From the NCBI RefSeq assembly GCF_027857615.1, contig NZ_JAQIFT010000046.1:62001-126000 (forward strand): DNA of 64,000 bases. Direction: 5' to 3'. Source of the DNA: Holtiella tumoricola (GTDB lineage Bacteria > Bacillota > Clostridia > Lachnospirales > Cellulosilyticaceae). Shown one piece after another: positions 41,876-50,562 of the stretch (positions are counted from its first letter, which is position 1; each line of letters starts with the position of its first letter). The notes under the pieces were generated by a model that was not told where the DNA came from, ran no database searches, and saw nothing but the letters and a program-made list of their open reading frames with translations. Both the position numbers and the translations under genes were made by a program.

Positions 41876-42733
41876 ATGTTAAAAATCGGTTCTCATGTTT
41901 CTATGTCTGGTGGCCTTTTAGGTGCAGCAAAAGAAGCATATTCCTACGGTGCAAATACTTTTATGATTTATACTGGTGCACCTCAAAATACAAAGCGTTC
42001 CCCACTAGAAAAGTTAAAAATTAAAGAAGGAAAAGCCTTTATGGAGGCTTATGGACTTTCAGATATCGTCATCCATGCACCATATATTATTAATTTAGCC
42101 TCTTGTAAAGAAGATACGTATCAACTTGCTAAAGAGTTCTTAGCTTTAGAAATCGAGCGTACAACGGCTCTAGGCTCAGATTATTTAGTCCTTCATCCAG
42201 GCTCTTTCACTACTGAAACACTAGAATACGGCACAGAACGTATTATTGCCGGATTAAATGAAGTCCTTACAGAAGATACTAAACCTTGTATCTGCCTTGA
42301 AACAATGGCTGGTAAAGGGAGTGAAATCGGTCGTTGCTTCGAAGAACTTAAAGCGATCATAGATGGTGTGAAATACTCTGATAAAGTTGGTGTCTGTGTG
42401 GATACTTGCCACCTTCATGATAGCGGCTATGATATTATTGAAAACTTTGATCATGTCATTGAAGAATTTGACCGTATTATCGGGCTGGATAAACTCAAAG
42501 TATTCCATATTAATGGTTCACTCAATATACGTGGTGCACGTAAAGACCGTCATGCTAACTTAGGCGCTACAGAAGAAAACCCTAAAGGAAAAGATCAAAT
42601 TGGTCGTGACGCCCTCTATCGTATTGTGCATCATCCTAAAGTACAAGGTAGACCATTTATCTTAGAAACACCTTGGCTTGATAAGAAAACCAACTTATAT
42701 AAGGAAGAAATTGCTTTCCTAAAAGGAGAATAA
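41876..42733 (+). CDS. nfo: Endonuclease IV (AP endonuclease)
   Basis: A zinc-dependent repair nuclease that cuts at abasic sites. The trinuclear metal ligands sit in IVIHAPYIINLAS, YLVLHPGSFT, CLETMAGKGSEIG, GVCVDTCHLHDSGYD and KVFHINGSLN, followed by RHANLGA and RPFILETPWLDK. The 285 residues and order are standard. AAAGGAG precedes the ATG. It lies 6 bases upstream of a short-chain dehydrogenase, with which it probably shares a transcript. Confidence 0.96.
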   Translation: MLKIGSHVSMSGGLLGAAKEAYSYGANTFMIYTGAPQNTKRSPLEKLKIKEGKAFMEAYGLSDIVIHAPYIINLASCKEDTYQLAKEFLALEIERTTALGSDYLVLHPGSFTTETLEYGTERIIAGLNEVLTEDTKPCICLETMAGKGSEIGRCFEELKAIIDGVKYSDKVGVCVDTCHLHDSGYDIIENFDHVIEEFDRIIGLDKLKVFHINGSLNIRGARKDRHANLGATEENPKGKDQIGRDALYRIVHHPKVQGRPFILETPWLDKKTNLYKEEIAFLKGE

Positions 42734-42739
42734 ATAGCC

Positions 42740-43519
42740 ATGGAATCTAATCAAATTCAAAGTCCTTGTAGTCTACCTAACTACAAAGAGGAAGTTGTTC
42801 TTGTAACAGGCTCATCCCGTGGTATTGGACGTGCCATAGCAACCCATTTTGCTCAGCTCGGTGCTCGAGTTGTACTTAACGGTGCTTCTAACCAGCAAGC
42901 CCTCATAGATACCCATACTGAGTTAGCCTCTTCTGGCTACAATGTCACTTCATTTTTAGGGGATATTTCTAACTATCAAGTTGCCGAAGAACTTTTTGCC
43001 CACTGCCATGAAGTATTTAGAAGCTATCCAACTATTCTTATTAACAATGCAGGTATCAGTCACGTAGGACTCTTTACAGATACACCACCTGATCTATGGC
43101 AAAAAGTCATAACGACTAATTTAAACTCAGCCTATAACTGCTGCCACCTAGCTACGCCTCATATGATTGCAAGTCATAAAGGCTGCATCATTAATATTTC
43201 TTCTATCTGGGGTAATGTTGGCGCTTCTTGTGAAGTAGCTTACAGTACAAGTAAAAGTGCCCTTAATGGTTTTACAAAGGCACTGGCTAAAGAATTAGGG
43301 CCTTCTAACATTCGTGTCAATGCCATTGCTTGTGGCTGGATTGATACCGAGATGAATGCTCACTTTACAGAAGATGATCGCAATGCCTTTATCGATGAAG
43401 TACCCCTTTGTCGTACAGGGCAAGCTGATGAAGTTGCCCAAACTTGTCTCTACCTAGTAAGCAATGCTGCAAGCTATATGACCGGACAGATTCTTACTTT
43501 AGATGGTGGTCTACTCTAA
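42740..43519 (+). CDS. SDR family oxidoreductase (FabG-like)
   Basis: A short-chain dehydrogenase. The NAD(P)-binding VLVTGSSRGIGRAIATHFAQ (about 20-39), structural LINNAGISHVG, catalytic Ser in INISSIWGNV, and YSTSKSALNGF with the Tyr and Lys of the active site, then NAIACGWIDTEM are all present. Length (259) and the C-terminal GQILTLDGGLL are FabG-like, but no fatty acid synthesis genes are near, so the substrate is unknown. Its start is 6 bases from the nfo stop codon, behind AAAAGGAGAA. Confidence 0.88.
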   Translation: MESNQIQSPCSLPNYKEEVVLVTGSSRGIGRAIATHFAQLGARVVLNGASNQQALIDTHTELASSGYNVTSFLGDISNYQVAEELFAHCHEVFRSYPTILINNAGISHVGLFTDTPPDLWQKVITTNLNSAYNCCHLATPHMIASHKGCIINISSIWGNVGASCEVAYSTSKSALNGFTKALAKELGPSNIRVNAIACGWIDTEMNAHFTEDDRNAFIDEVPLCRTGQADEVAQTCLYLVSNAASYMTGQILTLDGGLL

Positions 43520-43603
43520 CCTAGTCATCGATCATAGGTATAGGGCATAAATATAGAAATATTTTGTACTTTTATGGATGTCGTAGACTATATTAGTGCT
43601 TAA

Positions 43604-43648
43604 AAAAATGCCTTCAGTGACTCTTAGTAGTCTACTGAAGGCATTTTT
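43604..43648 (+). terminator. Terminator of nfo-SDR
   Basis: A 15-bp perfect stem (43604-43618 with 43634-43648) ends in a T run on the plus strand; it is A-rich on the other side. Confidence 0.85.
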
Positions 43649-43689
43649 GTTTCTATACTTTATGAGCTATTTTTATTACTTATTCTTAT

Positions 43690-43860
43690 ACTTCATCTTT
43701 ACAAATTACTTCTTTATTCTATCCTTATAAGTTATCACTATAAATTACTTCTTTCTACAGCCTATCCTTATTACTTATCATTGTAAATTAACTCTTTTGC
43801 TTATCTTTATAGCTAGCTTTGTAAATAATTCTATTACCTCTAGCTATACAAATGATTCTA
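43690..43860. repeat. Degenerate tandem repeat downstream of the MATE gene
   Basis: Four to five imperfect copies of a roughly 40-base AT-rich unit (core AAATTACTTCTTT followed by CTATCCTTAT or a variant) run from about 43695 to the MATE stop codon; copies decay toward the right end. There is no gene in this 340-base gap, which otherwise holds the nfo-SDR terminator. Confidence 0.45.
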
Positions 43861-45201
43861 TCATTTATCCTGAACTAACTTCTTAAATTCCTTATGTATT
43901 AATACCCATGATAACACCGTTGCAAGTAGATCACTTATAGGCTGTGCATAGAAGATCCCTATTGTTCCAAGTACTATAGGTAATAAGTAAATCAGGGGAA
44001 TAAGCGCTACAACCTGTCTTATTAAGGTAATCACAGAAGAAGCATTCGGCTTCCCTATAGATTGGAAGAAAGTTGTTGCTAGCATAACAAATCCAAGTAC
44101 TGGTGCAATAATAAAGTTAGTTCTAAGAGCAGGTATACCTATCTCCAATAACTCACTTCCACCACCAAACATATTAATAATAAAACCTGGGAACAATTCA
44201 GTCACGCTCCATATAATAAGGGTTATCCCTACAGAGAAGGCTGTTGCTTGAAGAAAAATTTTCTTAACTCTATCATAGTGCCCTGTACTATAGTTAAATC
44301 CAACTAAAGGTTGAATTCCCTGACTAATACCACTTGCAGGCATAATAACAAAGGTCATAATACTTGAAATTACAGCATACACACTAATAGCAATGTCTCC
44401 ACCATATTTACCTAATTGTCCATTATAAACTAAAGCAATAAATCCCATAGCAATCTGAGCAATCCAAAAAGCAAAACCACATTTAAGAAGTTCTTTTGAA
44501 ATAGCAGAATCTATCTTAAAGCTTTCACTCTTAATTTTTACTAATGTCCTTCCTGAGAAGATCATCCAAGCTCCAAATACTACCGATACAACTTGCCCAA
44601 TTATAGTTGCCCATGCAGCCCCTTGAACACCCCATCCTAATCCAGCAACAAATACCGCATCTAAAATAATATTTGTAACAGCCCCTAAGGTCGTTACCCA
44701 CATCCCCATAATAGGCTTACCTGATACACGTACAAAATCACATAATATAAAGGTTAAGCCCTGGAAGACACATCCCAAACTAACAATCTTATAATATTGT
44801 AGAGCCAAATCATAAGTTGTCTCTGTAACTCCAAAGAGCGTTAAAAAGGTTGGGGCAAAAACTAATAGTACAATAGATAAAATTACTTCAAATAGAATCG
44901 TCAATAAAAAAGCTGAACTAAATGCACGATTTGCTCCTGCTTCATCCCCTTTACCTCTTAGTAATGTAAAGAGTGTTGAACCCCCTGCACTACACATCAA
45001 CCCAAATGCAATCATCATAAAAGAAAGTGGAAAACAAATAGATAATGCAGCTAATGCTGTACTTCCATTAACGTTACCAATAAACATTCGGTCTACTATA
45101 TTGTAGATTGCTGTAATCAACAAAGATACGGCAGCTGGAATAGAAAACTTAAGAATCATTGTAGAAATTTTACCTGTTGAAAAATCTGAATGACTACTCA
45201 T
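43861..45201 (-). CDS. MATE family efflux transporter
   Basis: A 12-helix multidrug or toxin exporter driven by an ion gradient. The two homologous halves begin FSIPAAVSLLITAIYNIVDR and LLKCGFAFWIAQIAMGFIAL; the MATE-typical GVQGAAWATIIGQ, SGISQGIQPLVGFNYSTGHYDR (in parts) and GIFYAQPISDLLATV are visible. I start at the ATG at 45199-45201 behind AAGGAGG, giving 446 residues; it overlaps the MarR gene by eight bases in a CATGAGTAG junction, so the two are translationally coupled. Confidence 0.93.
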   Translation of the reverse strand: MSSHSDFSTGKISTMILKFSIPAAVSLLITAIYNIVDRMFIGNVNGSTALAALSICFPLSFMMIAFGLMCSAGGSTLFTLLRGKGDEAGANRAFSSAFLLTILFEVILSIVLLVFAPTFLTLFGVTETTYDLALQYYKIVSLGCVFQGLTFILCDFVRVSGKPIMGMWVTTLGAVTNIILDAVFVAGLGWGVQGAAWATIIGQVVSVVFGAWMIFSGRTLVKIKSESFKIDSAISKELLKCGFAFWIAQIAMGFIALVYNGQLGKYGGDIAISVYAVISSIMTFVIMPASGISQGIQPLVGFNYSTGHYDRVKKIFLQATAFSVGITLIIWSVTELFPGFIINMFGGGSELLEIGIPALRTNFIIAPVLGFVMLATTFFQSIGKPNASSVITLIRQVVALIPLIYLLPIVLGTIGIFYAQPISDLLATVLSWVLIHKEFKKLVQDK

Positions 45202-45643
45202 GCTCGCCTCCTTGCTTTGGCATAGCTTGCTGCAATTTTTCGATGACACTTACAACAAGATCCACTTCTTCATCTGTAATGTCACTTAGTCCCTTTGCCC
45301 ACGCTTCATGGTACTCTAAGACATAATGTTTTTGATAGCACTGCCCAAGTTTGGTTAGACGTACTAAAGTCACACGTTTATCTTCACTCCATGTATATTT
45401 TTCGACTGCCTCCATGGCCTCTAACTCATTGATTAACTTTGTTACACTAGGTGTCGTAATATGAAGTTCCTTACTTACATCACTAATACGTACATCTTCT
45501 TTTCGCTCTCCAATAGTATAAATACTATCAATGACATGTATATGCCTTGGCTTAAATCCTTTTGGTAGCTCCTCCATTGTTTCTGTAATCTTTTTGGCAG
45601 TAAAACAACTGTTTAAAAGCTCCTTTATTTTTTCTGTGTTCAT
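45194..45643 (-). CDS. MarR family transcriptional regulator
   Basis: A 149-residue winged-helix repressor. The recognition region reads SDVSKELHITTPSVTKLINELE followed by the wing YTWSEDKRVTLVRLTKLG. It heads the two-gene unit with the MATE pump, so it probably represses its own operon and is released by a substrate of the pump. A palindrome just upstream (45715-45727) is the likely operator. Confidence 0.9.
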   Translation of the reverse strand: MNTEKIKELLNSCFTAKKITETMEELPKGFKPRHIHVIDSIYTIGERKEDVRISDVSKELHITTPSVTKLINELEAMEAVEKYTWSEDKRVTLVRLTKLGQCYQKHYVLEYHEAWAKGLSDITDEEVDLVVSVIEKLQQAMPKQGGEHE

Positions 45644-45714
45644 ATTTTATGCCTCCTCCATAACCCTCTATCCTAATTTAAAATTAATATGTTCCTTATC
45701 GTTTTCCAAATTAG

Positions 45715-45727
45715 TTACTATTAGTAA
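45715..45727. promoter_or_regulatory. Probable MarR operator
   Basis: TTACTATTAGTAA is a perfect 13-base palindrome about 72-84 bases upstream of the marR start, just upstream of a TTGGAA -35-like box on the minus strand. The size and position fit MarR sites. Flanking bases extend the symmetry partially. Confidence 0.45.
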
Positions 45728-45784
45728 TTATCATAAGTAAGTATAAGGAGAAAGCTTCTTTTTGTCAACTCATCTCAAAGATTA

Positions 45785-46390
45785 TTATCCTTCCTCTTGG
45801 TTCTTTTGTGAGAAAATAACATGACTTAATACAATCTGCCCAGCATTTAACCTCTCTTGCTGTATTTCCCTTCTTTCTAATAAATAGAAATCCACTGCTT
45901 CCCATAATGCAAAGGTACCTGCTATACTTAAAAATTCCATGAAAAGTTGCTGTATACTTGTTACTTGTAAAACAAAATACATACTTAACAAAAGTGCACC
46001 TACAATTCCAAGCCCTAGTACCTTTATTGCATTAATACCTAAGTCTACCTTCTTATCATGTAAAACAAGCATATAATGTTCTTCTATCAATTCTCTAATC
46101 TTATTCTGCTCCTCTTCACTAATCCCATCATGATGAAAACATAAAGTAATAGAATATTTTACAGGAATGATATATGTTTTATTGTCAATATACTCATAAA
46201 TCTCTCCATTCAACTCACTTTGCTTACCCCATGATAAAGGATCGATTACTGTAAGACCTTCATATAAGTTGATATCTACAAGTACTTCATTATCCTTGAG
46301 CTCAAACTCTTTTGTAAGATAATCTTTTTTAGAAAGCATAGAAGCTTCATACTCCCTAATCTTTTTAAATAATTTTCCGCTGCCCTGCAT
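45785..46390 (-). CDS. Membrane protein of unknown function
   Basis: A 201-residue protein with a soluble N-terminal region (about 1-110; LTVIDPLSWGKQSELNGEI, then IIPVKYSITLCFHHDGIS) and a pair of hydrophobic helices at about 120-145 and 148-168, ending in a charged cytoplasmic tail. I do not recognise the family. AGGAGGCAGC precedes the ATG. It is transcribed away from the marR operator region and has no partner gene. Confidence 0.6.
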   Translation of the reverse strand: MQGSGKLFKKIREYEASMLSKKDYLTKEFELKDNEVLVDINLYEGLTVIDPLSWGKQSELNGEIYEYIDNKTYIIPVKYSITLCFHHDGISEEEQNKIRELIEEHYMLVLHDKKVDLGINAIKVLGLGIVGALLLSMYFVLQVTSIQQLFMEFLSIAGTFALWEAVDFYLLERREIQQERLNAGQIVLSHVIFSQKNQEEG

Positions 46391-46518
46391 AAAAGTGCTG
46401 CCTCCTCATTATCATTAATCAGCTCTAGTTAAGGGCTTCCCCCTATCTATAAGCTTTCAAGATGTGATCTCTATATAAGATAATTTGCAGTTTTAGCTTT
46501 TCTATGCACGCACAAAAA

Positions 46519-46553
46519 AAGAACTCCAAAGAGTATAACTCTTTGGAGTTCTT
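46519..46553 (-). terminator. Terminator of rplM-rpsI
   Basis: A perfect 16-bp stem (46519-46534 with 46538-46553), T run on the minus strand, 20 bases past the rpsI stop codon. Confidence 0.93.
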
Positions 46554-46573
46554 GAATACGTGTGCACGTAAAA

Positions 46574-46966
46574 TTATCTTTTTGAGAATTGTGGTGCACG
46601 TCTCGCAGCTTTGAGACCGTATTTTTTTCTTTCTTTCATTCTTGGATCCCTTGTTAAGAAACCTGCTTTTTTAAGAGCTGGACGGAATTCTCCATCAGCT
46701 TGAAGAAGAGCACGGCTAATACCATGACGGATAGCACCTGCTTGTCCTGTTGTACCACCACCGTGAACGTTTACTCTAACATCAAATTTAGTTAATGTTT
46801 CTGTAAGTACTAAAGGTTGACGAGTGATAACTTTTAATGTTTCAAGACCGAAGTATTCTTCGATATCTCTTTTATTGATTGTGATTTTACCTGTTCCTGG
46901 TACAAGGTATACTCTAGCTACAGAGCTTTTACGTCTACCTGTTCCATAATATCTAACTGCTGCCAT
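46574..46966 (-). CDS. rpsI: 30S ribosomal protein uS9
   Basis: A small-subunit protein whose C-terminal tail reaches the P-site tRNA. RYYGTGRRKSSVARVYLVPG, VHGGGTTGQAGAIRHGISRA and the basic end RAPQFSKR are typical. 130 residues, full length. It lies 24 bases downstream of rplM, the usual pair. Confidence 0.97.
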   Translation of the reverse strand: MAAVRYYGTGRRKSSVARVYLVPGTGKITINKRDIEEYFGLETLKVITRQPLVLTETLTKFDVRVNVHGGGTTGQAGAIRHGISRALLQADGEFRPALKKAGFLTRDPRMKERKKYGLKAARRAPQFSKR

Positions 46967-46990
46967 TTGTATTTCCTCCTCTCGATACTA

Positions 46991-47425
46991 TTAGTTGAAT
47001 TTAAGTTCTACTGGTTGTTGAGCTTCATGATTGTGCTCTGTTCCAGCGTATACACGTAATTTTGTAAGCATTTGTCTACCTAAAGAGTTTTTAGGAAGCA
47101 TACCTTTTACAGCGTACATAATAACGCGTTCTGGATGAGTGTTAAGCATATCGCGTGCTTTAGTCTCTTTTAAACCACCAGCGTATCCAGAGTGTCTTCT
47201 GTATAATTTTTGGTCAAGTTTTTTACCTGTGAATACTACTTTTTCTGCATTGATTACGATAACGTGATCACCGCAATCTACGTGTGGAGTATAAGTAGGT
47301 TTGTTTTTACCTCTTAATACTGCCGCGATTTGGCTTGCAAGTCTACCTACTGTTTGACCTTCAGCATCAATAACATACCAATTTCTTTCAACATTTTGAG
47401 CATTTGCCATGTATGTTGTTCTCAT
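46991..47425 (-). CDS. rplM: 50S ribosomal protein uL13
   Basis: An early-assembly large-subunit protein. WYVIDAEGQTVGRLASQIA, DHVIVINAEKVVFTGKK and VKGMLPKNSLGRQMLTKLRVY are diagnostic. The ATG behind GAAGGAGGGAATTAT gives 144 residues, beginning MRTTYMANA as in other Clostridia. Its 5' leader (47426-47524) probably folds into the L13 autoregulatory structure. Confidence 0.97.
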   Translation of the reverse strand: MRTTYMANAQNVERNWYVIDAEGQTVGRLASQIAAVLRGKNKPTYTPHVDCGDHVIVINAEKVVFTGKKLDQKLYRRHSGYAGGLKETKARDMLNTHPERVIMYAVKGMLPKNSLGRQMLTKLRVYAGTEHNHEAQQPVELKFN

Positions 47426-47524
47426 ATAATTCCCTCCTTCGGATTCTAGTCTTCGCTAGTTAAACCGTCTATTTAATATAAAATCCGGGGCTATTTGGAT
47501 TTTATAAGTGGGCTTATTAACACA
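47426..47524 (-). ncRNA. Probable L13 ribosomal protein leader
   Basis: The approximately 99-base leader between the rplM promoter and start codon contains the stem ATAAAATCC / GGATTTTAT closing an AAATAGCCCC loop, and a second hairpin CTAG/CTAG near the ribosome binding site. A leader at this place is known in Firmicutes to be bound by L13; I recognise the position and a plausible fold, not the exact consensus. Confidence 0.45.
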
Positions 47525-47530
47525 AATTAC

Positions 47531-47559
47531 ATTATAGTATAGGTCACATAGCCTGTCAA
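47531..47559 (-). promoter_or_regulatory. Consensus sigma-A promoter of rplM-rpsI
   Basis: On the minus strand TTGACA (47554-47559), a 17-base spacer and TATAAT (47531-47536) match the consensus exactly. Confidence 0.93.
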
Positions 47560-47851
47560 GATACTACACTTCATTTATTTATGCACATTTTATCCATTTT
47601 TTTTGAGTAGTTATCCACATTTTTCTAGTTTTACTACATACTCTGTGGAATTTGTATTTATAAGTCTAAATTAAACTATTATTATGCATTTAAAACGTAT
47701 AATTTTATACTTGTTATTACTTTTTATGTCTTATATAAACTTAGAAATACATATCTATTCATGTAGTTACACGTTATGATAATTTAATACTTTATAGAAT
47801 AAGGAAAAAGATTATTCCAGTCTAAATAATATTTTTCAACATATCTCCATA
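47560..47851. other. AT-rich gap between the rplM promoter and truA
   Basis: The gap from rplM to truA is 426 bases. This part has no coding frame. It contains one perfect DnaA-type nonamer TTATCCACA (47611-47619) and a near match TTATCCATT (about 47590), and a weak hairpin near 47794-47816 past the truA stop codon. Confidence 0.4.
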
Positions 47852-48607
47852 CTATTCATAACGTAATGCATCATCATAATATACTTCTAGAAGAGTAAGA
47901 CCCTCTGGTGGTGCAGTAGGACCTCCTAATGTACGATCTTTTTTCTCTATCATTTCAGCTATACATCTAGGAGCCTTCTTTCCTCTGCCCACCTCGATAA
48001 GTGTACCTGCTATAATACGCACCATATTATATAAGAAGCCATTACCACATATATCTATCTGTATAAGGTCATCTACCTTTCTAACTTCTATACTATATAC
48101 CATACGCACTGTACCTTTTACTGAACTTCCTGATGCACAAAAACCTTTAAAGTCATGCTCACCTTCTATATACTTAGCTGCTTTTTGCATTCTTTCAATA
48201 TCTAATGGATAAGGATAAAAATAGCTAAATGGTCCTACAAATGGATCATTTACTGAACTGGTTAAAATTTGATAGCGATATGTCTTTCGCTTTGCCATAA
48301 AGCGTGGATGAAAATCTTCTTTTACATCCATAGCATCTTTAATTACAATACTCTTAGGCAAACGTCCATTCAAGGCCTTTACTAAATTCTTAGTTGGAAT
48401 AGTAGTGTTGGTATCAATAATACAACATTGTCCTTTTGCATGTACCCCTGCATCTGTACGTCCTGATCCTACTAAATCAATCTTTTCTTTTGTTAATTCA
48501 TATAATGCCTTTTCAATTGTTCCTTGAATTGTTGCTGCATGATTTTGTTTAGCAAAACCATGAAAATTAGTTCCATCATAAGCTACTATGAGCTGTACTC
48601 TCCTCAT
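47852..48607 (-). CDS. truA: tRNA pseudouridine(38-40) synthase TruA
   Basis: It isomerises uridines 38-40 in the anticodon arm. Catalytic Asp lies in GSGRTDAGVHAKGQ, with AYDGTNFHGFAKQNHAATIQ at the N-terminus and FLYNMVRIIAGTLIEVGRGK near the end. 251 residues. It follows the ECF genes in the common Firmicutes order ecfA1-ecfA2-ecfT-truA-rplM-rpsI. Confidence 0.96.
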   Translation of the reverse strand: MRRVQLIVAYDGTNFHGFAKQNHAATIQGTIEKALYELTKEKIDLVGSGRTDAGVHAKGQCCIIDTNTTIPTKNLVKALNGRLPKSIVIKDAMDVKEDFHPRFMAKRKTYRYQILTSSVNDPFVGPFSYFYPYPLDIERMQKAAKYIEGEHDFKGFCASGSSVKGTVRMVYSIEVRKVDDLIQIDICGNGFLYNMVRIIAGTLIEVGRGKKAPRCIAEMIEKKDRTLGGPTAPPEGLTLLEVYYDDALRYE

Positions 48608-48912
48608 AGATCCTCCTCATTTCTCTATTTATCTTCTCTATGTAAAATAATTTATCAATCTCTTAATTTATATATTAGTACGACTTTCTTCCTATTAAAA
48701 GTATTACTATATATCTTTTCATCAATAAGAGCCTACGTTATCAACCTAACGTAGACTCTATTCTCTTAATTCGGTTTATAAATCATCTTATAACAAATAT
48801 ATTGTTAAATAACTCGCATCTATAATACCTCATCACCTATAAATAACATTATAAGATTAATACTCTATAGATGATCAACTTAAATCTTCTAATCCTGTTA
48901 AATACGCTTCAA
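48608..48912. other. AT-rich gap between truA and ecfT
   Basis: A 305-base stretch without a credible gene. It contains the hairpin at 48729-48758; I see no promoter good enough to call. Confidence 0.4.
48729..48758 (-). terminator. Possible terminator downstream of ecfT
   Basis: GAGCCTACGTTA (48729-48740) pairs with TAACGTAGACTC (48747-48758), one mismatch. The minus-strand tail TTATTGAT is weakly T-rich, so termination is uncertain. Confidence 0.45.
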
Positions 48913-49704
48913 TTATAAAATGATACACATAACAATATAAGCTACACCACAACCAAAGGCAATATAATCTCGTCCACTATATTGTAGCTTATTCATACGT
49001 GTACGTCCTTTACCACCTTGATAACATCTTGCTTCCATTGCCATGGCTAATTCCTCTGCTCTTCTAAACGCAGAAATAAACAATGGTACCATAATTGGAA
49101 TCATAGCTTTGGCACGCTGCATAATATTACCTGTTTCAAAGTCTGCTCCACGTGCTGTTTGAGCCTTCATAATCTTATCTGTCTCTTCTAAAAGAATTGG
49201 AATAAATCTAAGTGATATACTCATCATCATAGCAATTTCATGAGCTGGTACATGAATCTTTGTAAATGGCATAAGCAGACTCTCTATACCATCGGTAAGC
49301 TGAATTGGAGAAGTGGTTAAAGTAAGCAGTGAACTACCAACGATTAAAAGAATTAATCTTGTTCCCATTTCAACAGCAAACAGTATGCCCTCCCATGTGA
49401 CTTTTAGGAAACCCCACTCCAAAATAATATGTTCTCCAGGTGTAAAGAAGATATTAAGCACTACTGTAAAGAGTAGGATAAAAACAATACTCTTTAAACC
49501 TTTTAGCATATATTTAAGTGGGACTTTACTTATCTTAATAGCTAAAGCTAATGAAAGCATTACTCCTAGATATCCCCATACGGTATCTACTAAAAAAAGT
49601 GCAATAATATAGGCAAAAGTTAATAAAATCTTTGTCCTAGGGTCTAAGCGATGAATCTTAGAGTCTACTGGGTAGTATTGTCCTATGGTAATATCTCTAA
49701 TCAT
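48913..49704 (-). CDS. ecfT: ECF transporter transmembrane protein EcfT
   Basis: The shared membrane scaffold of energy-coupling factor vitamin importers. Hydrophobic helices at about 25-60, 68-85, 105-128 and 240-262 flank cytoplasmic coupling helices with the two Ala-Arg-Gly-type motifs: KAQTARGADFETG and AMEARCYQGGKGRTRM. 263 residues. Its start is directly at the end of ecfA2. Substrate specificity comes from S components encoded elsewhere. Confidence 0.93.
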   Translation of the reverse strand: MIRDITIGQYYPVDSKIHRLDPRTKILLTFAYIIALFLVDTVWGYLGVMLSLALAIKISKVPLKYMLKGLKSIVFILLFTVVLNIFFTPGEHIILEWGFLKVTWEGILFAVEMGTRLILLIVGSSLLTLTTSPIQLTDGIESLLMPFTKIHVPAHEIAMMMSISLRFIPILLEETDKIMKAQTARGADFETGNIMQRAKAMIPIMVPLFISAFRRAEELAMAMEARCYQGGKGRTRMNKLQYSGRDYIAFGCGVAYIVMCIIL

Positions 49705-50562
49705 CTACTTTCCCCCTCTTTCTAAGTACTGTACTAACTTATCAGCTGCTTCTTCTACAGTAAGTACATCACTATCTATATCCATACCTTTTTCCTTAAG
49801 TTCATCCATAATATGCCTTACTTGTGGCACACCAAGGCCAATACATTCAAGGTCTCTTCTATGTTTAAAGATTTCTCTCGTCTCACCTTTAAAAGCAACT
49901 TCCCCTCGGTAAAGTACAACAAGTTCTTCTGCATATCTTGCCACATCTTCCATACTATGTGAAATAAGTACAATGGTTAAATGACTTTCTTCATGCATCT
50001 TCTTAAGTTGTCCAAAAAGCTCTTCTCTCCCTTTTGGGTCTAAGCCTGCTGTTGGCTCATCTAGAATTAAAATATCTGGATTCATAGCGAGTACACCTGC
50101 AATAGCAACACGGCGTTTTTGTCCACCTGATAATTCAAAAGGTGACTTTTGCCATAGTTCTTCCTTAAGGCCTACTGCTCTTAAAGATTGTTCAATACGT
50201 TTTTTAAGTGCATCTCCCTCTAATCCTAAATTTTTAGGTCCATAAGCTACATCATCATATACTGTCATCTCAAATAGTTGATATTCAGGATACTGGAATA
50301 CCAGACCTACAGACTGCCTAATTTGCTTTTTATTTGTATTTTGAGCATGTATGTCTATACCTTTTACAAATACCTGACCTTCTGTAGGCTTAAGAAGCCC
50401 ATTAAACATTTGTATTAATGTACTCTTTCCTGAACCTGTATGACCAATAATGCCTAGAAATGTACCATCTTTAATATGAATATTAATATTTTTAAGGGCT
50501 ACCTTTTCAAAAGGTGTTCCTTCATTATACTTATGTGTTAAATTTTTTATCTTAATTGCCAT
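49705..50562 (-). CDS. ecfA2: ECF transporter ATPase EcfA2
   Basis: One of the two ATPases of the ECF module. Walker A GHTGSGKSTLIQ (about 38-49), Q-loop VGLVFQYPEYQLFEMTV, signature LSGGQKRRVAIAGVLAMNP, Walker B ILILDEPTAGLDPKG and switch His VLISHSMEDVA are present. It begins inside the end of ecfA1 (16-base overlap) and runs straight into ecfT. Confidence 0.95.
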   Translation of the reverse strand: MAIKIKNLTHKYNEGTPFEKVALKNINIHIKDGTFLGIIGHTGSGKSTLIQMFNGLLKPTEGQVFVKGIDIHAQNTNKKQIRQSVGLVFQYPEYQLFEMTVYDDVAYGPKNLGLEGDALKKRIEQSLRAVGLKEELWQKSPFELSGGQKRRVAIAGVLAMNPDILILDEPTAGLDPKGREELFGQLKKMHEESHLTIVLISHSMEDVARYAEELVVLYRGEVAFKGETREIFKHRRDLECIGLGVPQVRHIMDELKEKGMDIDSDVLTVEEAADKLVQYLERGGK

